The translations under genes and the position numbers were made by a program. Under the pieces are notes generated by a model. It searched no databases and was not told where the DNA came from. It was given only the letters and a program-made list of their open reading frames with translations. Positions 26,566 through 37,649 of a stretch of DNA of 64,000 nucleotides are shown piece by piece. Location of the stretch: contig NC_063264.1 in the NCBI RefSeq assembly GCF_019578655.1, forward strand, positions 12,751,213 through 12,815,212. Reading direction: 5' to 3'. Numbering within the stretch: position 1 is the stretch's first letter; each line of letters begins with the position of its first letter. Origin of the DNA: Ricinus communis. Its lineage: Eukaryota > Streptophyta > Magnoliopsida > Malpighiales > Euphorbiaceae.

Positions 26566-29500
26566 ATTATTGAGCTAATTTGTTATACTCACAAATATAC
26601 CTCTCTTATGAGGTTGTTTTCTCATATTCATAAATATACCCCTCTTACGGGGTTGTTTTCCCATCATCACAAATTTGCCCCTCTTACGAGGTTGATTTCT
26701 CATATTCACGAATATACTCACAATATACCCTGCTTAGGAATTGTTTTGTCATATTAAAAAATATACCTCTTTGATAGGGTTGTTTTCTCATACTCAGAAA
26801 TGTACCCATCTTACGTGGTTATTTTCTCATATTAAAAAATATATCACTCTTACAGGGTTGTTTTCTCATATTCACAAATATACCCCTCTTACGGGATTAT
26901 TTTCTTATATTGATAAATACACCCCCTTTAGGGGGTTGTTCTATCATAGTCACAAATATACCTCGGGATTGATTTCTAATATTGATAAATATACTCTTTT
27001 TTTGGTATTATTTTCTTATATTAAAAAATATAACTCTGTCACAAGGTTGTATTTTTATTTTCACAATTATACCCCTCTTATGGGGTTGATTTCTCATAGT
27101 AATAAATATATCCCTTTTACGGCGTTGTTTAATCATCCTCATAAATACACCCAACTTATGGGGTTGTTTTCTCATACTAACAAATATATCCCTCTTACGG
27201 GGTTGTCTTCTCATATTAAAAAATATACCCCTTTTATGGGAATGTGTTCTGATACTCACAAATATACCACTCTTATGGGTTTTTTTTTCTCATATTCACA
27301 AATATGCCCCTCTTATGGGATTATTTTCTCTTAGTCACAATACAGCCCTCTTCTAAGGTTGTTTTCTCATATTTACAAATATTCTTACGGGGTTATTTTC
27401 TCATATTAAAAAATATAATACTTTTATGATGTTGTTTTCTCATACTATAAAACATACCCCTTATACGGGTTATTTTCTCATATTTACAAATATACCCCTC
27501 TTACGGAGTTGTTTTCTCATATTCACAAATATACCACTCTTACGGGATTGTTTTCTAATATTCACAAATATACCCCTCTTTCGGTGTTGTTTTCTAATAT
27601 TGACAAATATACTTGATTTACGGAGTTGTTTTCTTATATTGATAAATATATCCTTGTTAAGGGGTTATTTTCTCATATTAAAAAGTATACCCCTTTTATG
27701 CGGTGTTTACTCATATTGAGAAATATAGTCGACTTAGGCGTTTGTTTTCTTGTATTGACAAATATACCCCTCTTACGGGGTTGTTTTATCATATTAAGAA
27801 ATATACCCCTTTTATGGGGTATTTTTCTGGTACTTACAAATATACTAATTAGATGGGGTTCTTTTCTCATATTCACAAATATACCCCTCTTACGGGATTG
27901 GTTTCTAATATGGATAAAAATACCCCTCTTACCATATTTTTTTCATATGAAAAAATATATCCCCTTTAGGCGGTTGTTTTCTCATATTCATAAATATATC
28001 CTTTTTACGGTGTTGTTTTCTCATACTCACAAATATACTCCATTTACAGAGTTATGTCCTTCTATTGACAAAAATACCCATCTTACGGAGTTGTTTTCTC
28101 ATATTAAAAAATATACCCCTTTGATAGGGTTGTTTTCTCATACTTAGAAACATACCTCTCTTACGTTGTTGTTTTCTCATATCCACAAATGTATCACTCT
28201 TACGGTGTTGTTTTCTCATATTCACAAATATACCCCTCTTACGGGGTTCTTTTCTTATATTGATAAATACACCCCTTATAGGGGACAAGGTTGATTTCTA
28301 ATATTGACAAATATACCCCTTTTTTGGTGCTATTTTCTTATATTAAAAAATATACCCCTATTACAAGGTTGTTTTCTTATATTCACAAATATACCCCTCT
28401 TATGGGGTTGATTTCTCATATTCATAAATAAATTCTTTTACGTGATTGCCTATACTCATAAATATACCTGACTTTACGAGGTTGTTTTCTTATACTAACA
28501 AATATACCTCTCTTACGAGGGTTGTTGTGTCATATAAAAAATATTACCCTTTTATGGGATTGTGTTTTGATAATCACAAATATATTTGTTAACCTGGTTG
28601 CCCTATCATATTCACAAATATACCCCCTCTTGAGATTGTTTTCTCATGAATTCTGACACTATACCCCTCTTCTAGGGTTGTTAGCCTTTCACTTATAGGG
28701 TTTGCTTTCTCTATAAAATATAACCCTTTTATGGTGTTGTTTTCTCATACTAAAAAATATACCCCTCTTACGGTGTAGTTTTCTCATATTTACAAATATA
28801 CCCCTCTTACTGGATTGTTTTCTCATATTAACAAATATACCCCTCTTACGGTGTAGTTTTCTCATATTTACAAATATACCCCTCTTACTGGATTGTTTTC
28901 TCATATTAACAAATATACCCCTCTTATGGGGTTGTTTTCTTATATTGACAAATACACCCCTTTTAAGGGGTTATTCTATCATAATCACAATATACCCCTC
29001 TTACGGGGTTGTTTTCTAATTTAGATGTATATACCCCTCTTACTCGGTTGTTTTATCGTATTAAAAAATATACTACTTTTTTGGGGTTGTTTTCTCATAT
29101 TCACAAATATAATCCTCTTACAGGATTGATTTCTTCTGTTCATAAATATATCGCTTTTACTGTGTTGTTTACTCATACTCCTAAATATATATGATTTACG
29201 GGGTTATTTTCTTATATTGACAAATGTACCACTCTTACGGGGTTGTTTTATCATATTAAGAAATATACCCTTTTTATGGGATATTTTTCTGATACTCACA
29301 AATACACCATTTTGACAGGGTTGTTTTCTCATATTAACAAATATACACCTCTTACAGGATTATTTTCTCATAGTCACAAATATACTCGTCTTACAGGGTT
29401 AGTTTCTAATATGGACAAACATACCCTCTTACGTTTTTTTTTCATATGAAAAAGTATCTCTTTTATGCGGTTATTTTCTCATATTCATAAATATACCTCT

Positions 29501-30300
29501 TTTACGGTGTTGTTATTTCACAGTCATAAATATACTCCAATTATGGGGTTGTTTTCTTATAGTGACAAGTATACCGCTTTTACTAGGTTATTTTCATATA
29601 TTAAAAAATATAGCCCTATTATTGAGCTAATTTGTTATACTCATAAATATACCTCTTTTACAGGGTTATTTTTTCATATTCACAAATATACCCCTCTTAC
29701 GGGGTTGTTTTTTCATCATCATAAATATGCCCCTCTTATAGGGTTGATTTCTCACACTCACAAATATATCCCTTTTACGGTATTGTCTCTTCATACTAAC
29801 AATATACCTTGCTTACGAAGTTATTTTCTTTTATTGACAAAAATACCCCTCTTACGGAGTTGTTTTCTCATATTAAAAAATATACCCCTTTGATAGGGTT
29901 GTTTTCTCATACTCAGAAATATACCCTTTTTACGTGGTTGTTTTCTCATATTCATAAATATATCACTCTTATGGGGTCGTTTTCTCATATTCACAAATAT
30001 ACCCCTCTTATGGGGTTGTTTTCTTATATTGACAAATACACCCCCTTTTGGGGGTTGTTCTATCATAGTAACAAATATAGCTCTCTAACGGGGTTGATTT
30101 CTAATATTGATAAATATATCCCTTTTTTGGTGTTATTTTCTCATATTAAAAAATATACCCCTGTCACAAGGTTGTTTTCTTATATTGACAAATATAACTC
30201 TCTTTTGGGTTGGATTTCTTATATTCATAAATATATCCTTTTTAAGGCGTTGTTTAATCATCCTCACAAATATACCTGACTTACGGGATTGTCTTCTCAT
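26566..30300 (+). repeat. Kilobase-scale segmental repeats in satellite A
   Basis: The same succession of rare monomers appears up to three times. CTTTGATAGGGTTG occurs at 26769, 28119 and 29888, each followed by CATACTYAGAAA, a TATCACTCTTA-like monomer and a monomer with TGATAAATACACCCC or TTGACAAATACACCCC. ATTATTGAGCTAATTTG occurs at 26566 and 29618, an offset of 3,052 bp. The pair CACAAGGTTG and AATCATCCTCA is shared by about 27040-27140 and 30160-30260. Copies are diverged and differ in monomer number, so the unit length varies (1.35, 1.77 and about 3.1 kb). Confidence 0.65.
28761..28916 (+). repeat. 78-bp dimer, two identical copies
   Basis: A two-monomer block with the signatures TTACGGTGTAGTTTTC and TTACTGGATTGTTTTC is present at 28761-28838 and again without a change at 28839-28916. 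A few further bases match before divergence at about 28928. Perfect identity over two monomers is exceptional in this array and indicates a recent unequal exchange or slippage, or a local assembly duplication. Confidence 0.85.
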
Positions 30301-30510
30301 ATTGACAAATATACCCCTCTTATGGGGTTGTCTTCTCATATTAAAAAATATACCTCTTTTGTGGGATTGTGTTCTGATACGTATAAATATACCACTCTTA
30401 CGAGGTCTTTGCTAATATTCACAAATATACCCCTCTTATGGGGTTGTCTTCTCATAGTCACAAATATGCCCCTCTTACGGGGTTTTTTTCTCATATTCAC
30501 AAATATAACA

Positions 30511-31457
30511 TGTTGACCTAAGGGGTAATTGATCTCTATTTTGATCCTAGCAACCAAATTAATTATTAGTAACATCATGACTGAGTGTCTATGTGGCAGA
30601 GCACCAAAGGAACCAAGCTTAGACTAAACATTCTTGACACTTGAAGCAAGTCTTGTACAAAGACCCAAAAAGCACGAGGTCACTTTCAAGGCGCGGGGGA
30701 GCTTTTCGCATGACCAAAAGCTTGCATGAGGGCGCTTCTAGACCTGAACAAGGCAAGCATGAGGGCGCTATTGTGGCCTAGGGGTTGTTTTCATAGTTAA
30801 TCCGATGTCATAACAATTGAGATTTTAGCCACCCTATTAGTGCCATGTGGATAGAGCCGCTGGAGCCCAACGTCTCTTTTTAGAAAGCACGAGCACACTT
30901 GGAGAGCACGGGGGTGCTTTCCATGACTTTAGGCAATTTTTGCCAAGTTATCCAAATCTTGCAATTAAAGAGGTTTGGCCTTATTATAATGTCTCCAAGG
31001 GTTTGGCCTTATTACAACTCTTGCAAATTTATTTCTTAACTTTCTACACTAATTTCTTTCTTTGTAAAGTGTATAAAGTTGAAACTCTTTGTTCAAGTAA
31101 AACTCAAAAGAGTTGTTGTGTGAGCCTATGTATTAAAAACACAAGAAATTGGTTGTTGAATAACCATTAATACTTAAGGGTTAAGGGACTTAGTGAGAGA
31201 TTGATTCACTCAGGAAAAAGGTTTAGTGTGAGCTTTGAAAACACCAAGTTATTGGGTGAACTTGTAAAACCCAAAGGTTTGTAATCTTAGTGATTATAAT
31301 GAAATACTCAAGTGTGATCTTGAGGAGTAGATGTAGGGAAGTTTGTTCCAGAACCACTATAAACCCTTATATCATCTTCTTTAACCCTTAACCTCTTGTG
31401 CTTTTACCTAAAATCATTAATTTCTGCAATTTGAAGTCACCAATTTAACCCCCCTTC
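30511..31457 (+). mobile_element. Probable 5' LTR region of a Ty1/copia element
   Basis: Satellite ends at AAATATAACA and a non-satellite sequence begins with TGTTGACC, a usual LTR start. It precedes a copia-type gag by about 1 kb, has no coding character, and ends in a stretch (CACCAATTTAACCCCCCTTC) like the 3' ends of many plant copia LTRs. A degenerate Met-tRNA-type primer site may be TTGGTACCAAGGG at 31458-31470 (9 of 13 matches to the usual site), but this is weak and the LTR end is uncertain. Direct repeats GCATGAGGGCGCT (about 30726 and 30759) and GTTTGGCCTTATTA (about 30972 and 31003) are visible. The partner LTR would lie beyond the N gap and cannot be checked. Confidence 0.55.
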
Positions 31458-31530
31458 TTGGTACCAAGGGATAATAAGTAGTGCTATAATAAGTTCACAC
31501 TTATCAAGATTAATTGCGAGTGCAAAAATC

Positions 31531-32590
31531 ATGGCACCGATGGGAGCCCGACACACCAATTTCAACATATCCCGACTCTATGTTTTGAAAATTCTATGGA
31601 AATCTACTTGGATTTCTATGGCATTGAAGTGTGGGACTATAGTGTGAAGGAATGGAAGCTCCTATTGAAATAAAGAATGGTGAAGAAAGAATCCTTCTAG
31701 AGAAAATGGGTAGATATAAAAACCTGGAAGCCACAAGCAAGCACAATGGCTGCTCTTGTGAATTGCCTCTCTAGAGAAGAATGTGGGAGAGTGTAATATT
31801 GCAGCTGCGACTCATCAAATTTTGGACTACTTTGAGAACTATCATGAAGGCCGCAAAGCAAGTAAAATCATGGAAGATCAAATGTAAGTCACCGAATATG
31901 AGATTTTCAAATGAAGCGTAATGAGTCCGTCACCGATATGACAAATAGACTTCTCACCATCATCATCGACAAGACGGAAAGCACTATGGGCTAGTAGACA
32001 TCAATAACAAAATCCTTAGGAGCCTTCCTTTGGATAAATATGGTGCTAGAGTGGCTAGCATTGAAGAAGCAAATGATGACCTAGGTAAGATTCTTGGATG
32101 TTCTTATAGGTAAGCTTCTAACTCATGAGATGTCTCTTATGAGGATGAAGTTGATAGAGATAATGGAAGAGGAAAGCCCTAGCTCTCAGGCATGGCACAA
32201 GGCTTAAGATGCAATTGATGTCCCAAGTAATGATGAGGATCAAGGGAATCTCTGAGGAGTGATAATGTGGCTCTATCAATAAGCATGTCAAGAGAATACT
32301 TGAGCCAAAGGAAGAAAGAAACAAGCCATTTACAAGCAAGAAGTCCTTCTTCAAATCAAGAATAAGTAAGGACAAGAAGGAGGAAATAACTTGGTACAAA
32401 TGTGGGAAGCAAGGGCATATCAAACTAGATTGTCCCAAGTACTTGAAGAGGAAGAAGGGAGACAAAGAAAAGTAAAAGGGTTTGAAGGCTACTTGGAGTG
32501 ATGCATCTTCATCCTTCAACATTGAAAGTGAAAGAGAAGAGGAGGCTAATCTTTGTTTCATGGCAAATATGGAGGACTCTTAAGAGGTAT
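31531..32590 (+). pseudogene. Ty1/copia gag pseudogene (UBN2-type, zinc knuckle)
   Basis: Starting at ATG 31531, pieces of a plant copia Gag (RNA-binding capsid protein) can be read in shifting frames. After a degraded N-terminus, about 31880-32200 gives the conserved KMKRNESVTDM, NNKILRSLPLDK and LIGKLLTHEMSL blocks, separated by stops and frameshifts. At about 32396-32440 a zinc knuckle reads WYKCGKQGHIKLDCP. The spacing is that of the CX2CX4HX4C knuckle, but the first cysteine is replaced by tryptophan, so metal binding should be lost. The following acidic tail (SDASSSFNIESEREEE, then ANLCFMAN) is typical of these Gag-Pol proteins. In-frame stops include the TAA at 32581. The element cannot encode a working Gag. 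Confidence 0.8.
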
Positions 32591-33257
32591 ACTCCACTTT
32601 TCATTCATGCAAATCTTTTTTTTCTTGTTCATCTTCTCATTCTTTTGGTGATGACTTGTTGGATGATAAAGATGAGCTCTTACAAACATGCTTTTAAAAT
32701 TAAATTTTTAGAAAACCACATGCTCTAGTTTGAAGGAAGACCTTAAATTTCAAAGAAAGAAATTACCTCCTTAAAAACTTCCAATGATAACTTAAGAAAA
32801 TCATTAGATGATATTTCAAAAGAAATTTTTTAAAGAGAACAAGTCTTTGAAAAATGAAGTTGAAGAGCTTAGGAAATCAATTTCAAAATTTCATAAAGGG
32901 AAAAAGTATTTGACACTAATTGTGTCTCAAAGACCTCCCTTTGTGAGACATGGACTCAGGTTCCAAAAAGCTTCATCATCCTCATCTCATAAACAATATT
33001 TGTCAAAGCCACTCAACCATAAGCATTTGAGAGAAACTCAGATCGATTTTCAAAGAGCAAAACATACACTAGACCTCCTATTCAAAAGAAAAGGAAAGAC
33101 ACGCATGTTCCAAAGGCTAAGCCAAAAGGAATAAAGCATGCATTCATATATAAGAACACAAATGTTGATAAATCTTGTTTTAGCGCATGTGTGAAGGGCT
33201 AATCCTTTACTCTTCTAAGGTCAACGCCTCGACTAAAATTAATAAGAGGAACCAATT
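32591..33257 (+). pseudogene. Degraded copia Gag-Pol linker, truncated by assembly gap
   Basis: Downstream of the gag tail the sequence still reads as fragments of the lysine/glutamate-rich, coiled-coil-like segment that separates Gag from protease in this type of copia element. Examples are KEITSLKTSNDNLRKSLDD near 32760-32815 and NEVEELRKSISKFHKGKKY in a second frame at about 32850. It then has SQRPPF-like text near 32925. Several stops and frameshifts separate these pieces. No protease, integrase or RT sequence is reached before the N run begins at 33258. Confidence 0.6.
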
Positions 33258-33757
33258 NNNNNNNNNNNNNNNNNNNNNNNNNNNNNNNNNNNNNNNNNNN
33301 NNNNNNNNNNNNNNNNNNNNNNNNNNNNNNNNNNNNNNNNNNNNNNNNNNNNNNNNNNNNNNNNNNNNNNNNNNNNNNNNNNNNNNNNNNNNNNNNNNNN
33401 NNNNNNNNNNNNNNNNNNNNNNNNNNNNNNNNNNNNNNNNNNNNNNNNNNNNNNNNNNNNNNNNNNNNNNNNNNNNNNNNNNNNNNNNNNNNNNNNNNNN
33501 NNNNNNNNNNNNNNNNNNNNNNNNNNNNNNNNNNNNNNNNNNNNNNNNNNNNNNNNNNNNNNNNNNNNNNNNNNNNNNNNNNNNNNNNNNNNNNNNNNNN
33601 NNNNNNNNNNNNNNNNNNNNNNNNNNNNNNNNNNNNNNNNNNNNNNNNNNNNNNNNNNNNNNNNNNNNNNNNNNNNNNNNNNNNNNNNNNNNNNNNNNNN
33701 NNNNNNNNNNNNNNNNNNNNNNNNNNNNNNNNNNNNNNNNNNNNNNNNNNNNNNNNN
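33258..33757. other. Assembly gap, 500 N
   Basis: Exactly 500 undetermined bases, the usual placeholder for a gap of unknown size. The left side is copia internal sequence and the right side is satellite B in minus orientation. The rest of the copia element and the transition between satellite subfamilies A and B are presumably hidden here. Adjacency and relative orientation of the two sides should not be taken as proven. Confidence 0.99.
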
Positions 33758-36111
33758 CTGTAAAAGTGTTATATTTATCGATATAAGAAAATAATCCTGT
33801 AAAACGTGTATATTTATGAATTTGTGAGAACAACCCCGTAAAAGTAGTGTAATTGCGAGTCTGAGAAAACAGTCTCGTAGAAGGGGTAAATTTTTCATAT
33901 GAGAAAACAACCCCGTAAGAGGAGTATATTTAAAAATATTAGAAAATAACCCCACAATACGGGGATATTTATCAATTGGAGAAAATAACCCCATAATTTT
34001 CGTATATTTGTGAGTATGAGAAAACAACCCCTTAAATGGATTAATTTTAGAATATGAGAAAACAATCCCGTAGAAAAAAAATATTTGTCCACATAAGAAA
34101 ATAACTCCATAAACGTGTATATTTATGAATTTGAGAAAACAACCCCATAATAGTGCTAATAATTTAATATGAGAAAATGACCCCGAAAAAGTGGTATATT
34201 TATCAATATAAGAATATAACCCTGTAAAACATGTATATTTATGAACCTGGGAAAACAACCCCGTAAAGGTAAAGTAATTGCGAGTCTAAGAAAACAGCCT
34301 CGTAAAATGGGTAAATTTCTTAATATGAGAAAACAAACTCGTAATACGGGGGTATTTATCAATCGGAGAAAATAACCCAGTAATTTTAGTATATTTGTGA
34401 GTATGAGAAAACAACCCCTTAAATGGGTTAATTTTATAATATGAGAAAACAACCCCGTAAAAGGAGTATATTTGTCGAGATAAGAAAATAACCTTGTAAA
34501 ACGTGTATACTAATGAATTTGAGTAAATCCCATAATAGTGCTAATAATTTAATATTAGAAAACGACCCCGTGAAAGTAGTATATTTATCAATATAAGAAA
34601 ATAACCCCGTAAAACGTGTATATTTACGAATTTGAGAAATCAACCCTGTAACAGTAGTCTAGTTGCGAGTCTGAGGAAACAGCCTCGTAGAAGGTGGAAA
34701 TTTTTTAATATAAGAAAACAACCTGAAATATGAGGATATTTATCAATCGAAAAAAATAACCCCGTAATTTTGGTATATTTATGAGTATGAGAAAACAACC
34801 ATTTAAATGGGTTTATTTTAGAATTTGAGAAAACAACCCCGTAAAAGACGTAAATTTATCGATATATATAACTCTGTAAAACGTGTATATTTATAAATTT
34901 GACAAACAAACCCATAATAGTGCTAATAATTTAATATGAGAAAATGACCCCGTAAAAGTGGTATATTTATCAATATAAGAAAATAACCCCGTAAAACATG
35001 TAAATTTATGAATCTGAGAAAATAACCCTGTAAAAGTAGTGTAATTGCGAGTCTCTGAAAACAATCTCGTAGAAGGGGTAAATTTTTTAATATGACGAAA
35101 ACAACCTCGTAGAATGGGTAAATTTTTTAATATGACAAAAACAACCCCGTAATACAGGGATATTTATCAATCGGAGAAAATAACCCCGTAATTTTGGTAT
35201 ATTTGTGAGTATGAGAAAACAACCCCTTAAATGAGTTAATTTTATAATATGAGAAAGTATATTTGTCGATATAGGAGAATAACACCGTAAAATGTGTACA
35301 TTTATGGATTTGAGGAAACAATCCCATAATAGTACTAATAATTTAATATAAGAAAACGAACCTGTAAAGGGGTATATTTGTGAGTATGAGAAAACAACCC
35401 CTTAAATGGGTTAATTTTATATTATAAGAAAACAATCCCATAAAAGGGTTATATTTGTCAATATAAGAAAATAATCCCATAAAACGTGTATATTTATGAG
35501 TCTGAAAAAATAATCTCGTAAAAGTTGCATAATTGCGAGTCTGAGAAAATAACCTTGTATAAAGGGTAAATTTTTTAATATGCGAAAATAACACCGTAAA
35601 AGGGGTATATTTATCGATATAAGAAAATAACCACGTAAAACGTGTATATTTATTAATTTGACAAAACAACGCCATAATAGTGCTAATAATTTAATATGAG
35701 AAAATAACCCCGTAAAAGGGGTATATTTATCAATATAAGAAAATAACTCCGTAAAACGTGTAATTGCCAGTATGAGAAAACAGCCTCGTAGAACGGGTAA
35801 ATTTTTTAATATGAGAAAACAACCTCGTAATACGGGGATATTTATCAATCGGAGAAAATAACCCCGTTATTTTGGTATATTTGCGAATATGAGAAAATAA
35901 ACTCTTATTTGGGTTAATTTTAATATGAGAATACAACCCCATAATAGTGCTAATAATTTTATATGAGCAAACGACCCTGTAAAAGTGGTATATTTATCAA
36001 TATTAGAAAATAACCCCGTAAAACGTTTATATTTATGAATCTGAGAAAACAACCCTGTAAAAGTAGTGTAATTGCGAGTATGAGAAAACAGCCTCATAGA
36101 AGGGGTAAATT
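33758..36111 (-). repeat. Satellite B array, minus-orientation block
   Basis: The same monomer lineage as satellite A, but built from a distinct set of variants in a fixed order. On this strand they include GTAAAACGTGTATATTTATG, CATAATAGTGCTAATAATTT, ACGACCCCGTAAAAGTGG, TAATTGCGAGTCTGAG and CCCGTAATTTTGGTATATTT. The CATAATAGTGCTAATAATTT variant marks one higher-order unit each time, near 34145, 34530, 34912, 35330, 35670 and 35940. Spacing is therefore about 270-420 bp and less regular than on the right. The block begins at the N gap and ends where the array flips at about 36111. No gene is seen. Confidence 0.93.
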
Positions 36112-37649
36112 ACGATAAATATACCCCTTTTACGGGGTTGTTTTCTCATTTTAAAAAATTTACCCCTTTTACGAGGCTGTTTTCTCAGACTCGCAATTGC
36201 ACTACTTTAACGGGGTTGTTTTCTCATATTCATAAATATACACATTTTACGGAGTTATTTTCTTATACTGATAAATATACCACTTTTACGGAGTTGTTTT
36301 CTCATATTAAATTATTAACACTATTATGGGGTTGTTTTCTCAAATTCATAAATGTCTATGTTTTACGGGGTTATTTTCTTATATCGTCAAATATTACCCT
36401 TTTTACTTGGTTGTTTTCTCATATTATAAATTTAACCCATTTAAGGGGTTGTTTTCTCATACTCACAAATATACCAAAATTACGAGGTTATTTTCTCCTA
36501 TTGATAAATATCTCCATATTACGGGGTTGTTTGCTAATATTTATATTTATACTCCTTTTATATAAAATTAACCAATTTAAGGGATTGTTTTCTCATACTC
36601 ACAAATATACAAAAATTACAGGGTTATTTTTTCCAATTGATAAATATCCCCGTATTTTGGGCTTGTTTTCTCATATTAAAAAATTTACTCCTTCCATGAG
36701 CCTGTTTTCTCAGATTCACAATTACACAACTTTTACGAGATTGTTTTCTCAGATTCATAAAGATACACATTTTACGGAGTTATTTTCTTATATTGATAAG
36801 TATGCCACTTTTACGAGGTCATTTTCTCATATTAAATTATTACCACTATTATGCGGTTGTTTTCTCAAATTCGTAAATATACACGTTTTACGGGATTATT
36901 TTCTTATATCGCCAAATATACCTCTTTTACTGGGTTATTTTCTCATATTATAAAATTAACCCATTTAAGGGGTTGTTTTCTCATACTCACAAATACACCA
37001 AAATTACGGGTTTATTTTCTCATATTGATAAATATCCCCATATTATGGGGTTGTTTGCTAATAATTATAAATATACCCCTCTTACGAGGTTGTTTTCTCA
37101 TATTAAAAAATTTACTCCTTCTACGAGGCTGTTTTCTCAGACTCGAAATTACACTACTTTCACGGGGTTGTTTTCTCAGATTCATAAATATACACATTTT
37201 ACCGAGTTATTTTCTTATATTGATAAATATACTATTTTTACTGGGTCGTTTTCGCATAATAAATTATTAGCACTATTATGGGTTGTTTTCTCAAATTCAT
37301 AAATATACACGTTTTACGGGGTTATTTTCTTATATCGATAAATATATCCCTTTTACGGGTTATTTTCTCATATTCTAAAATTACCCTATTTAAGTGGTTG
37401 TTTTCTCATACTCACAAATATACCAAAATTACGGGGTTATTTTCTTATATCAATAAATATCCCTGTATTTCGGGGTTATTTTCTCATATTAAAAAATTGA
37501 CCCCTTCCACGTGGTTGTTTTCTCAGACTCGCAATTACACTACTTTTACGTGGTTGTTTACTCACATTCATAAAGATACACGTTTTACGGGTTATTTTCT
37601 TATATTGATAAATATACCACTTTTACGGGGCTCGTTTTCTCATATTAAA

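Larger units (their letters stand above)
18483..30510 (+). repeat. Satellite A array, plus-orientation block, right part
   Basis: This continues the 39-bp satellite to the copia-like insertion. It contains local expansions (116-bp trimer at 25795, 78-bp dimer at 28761) and larger segmental repeats in 26.5-30.3 kb. The stretch 28560-28740 is unusually degenerate: monomers are shortened or interrupted and include GAATTCTGACACTATACC and TTAGCCTTTCACTTATAGG, which fit no standard variant. Open frames of up to about 257 codons (25294-26067) are periodic at 13 residues and are interpreted as non-coding. Confidence 0.95.

Noticed and set aside
30780..30796. GGGGTTGTTTTCATAG in the copia LTR as a captured satellite monomer
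   Set aside because: Only about 12 bases match the monomer head and no tail or second monomer follows. Chance similarity is likely.
30847..31170. Open frame of 107 codons
   Set aside because: Located in the putative copia LTR region, with no recognisable domain and low-complexity C-terminus.
32118..32561. 147-codon open frame on the minus strand
   Set aside because: It is antisense to the copia gag pseudogene, whose plus-strand motifs, including the zinc knuckle, are recognisable.
36138..36953. Open frame of 271 codons, and dozens of similar frames (18523-19164, 25294-26067, 39092-39868 and others)
   Set aside because: All are satellite monomers translated at 13-residue period. The monomer is 39 bp and stop-free in three frames, starts and stops fall at random mutations, and different frames are used in neighbouring arrays.
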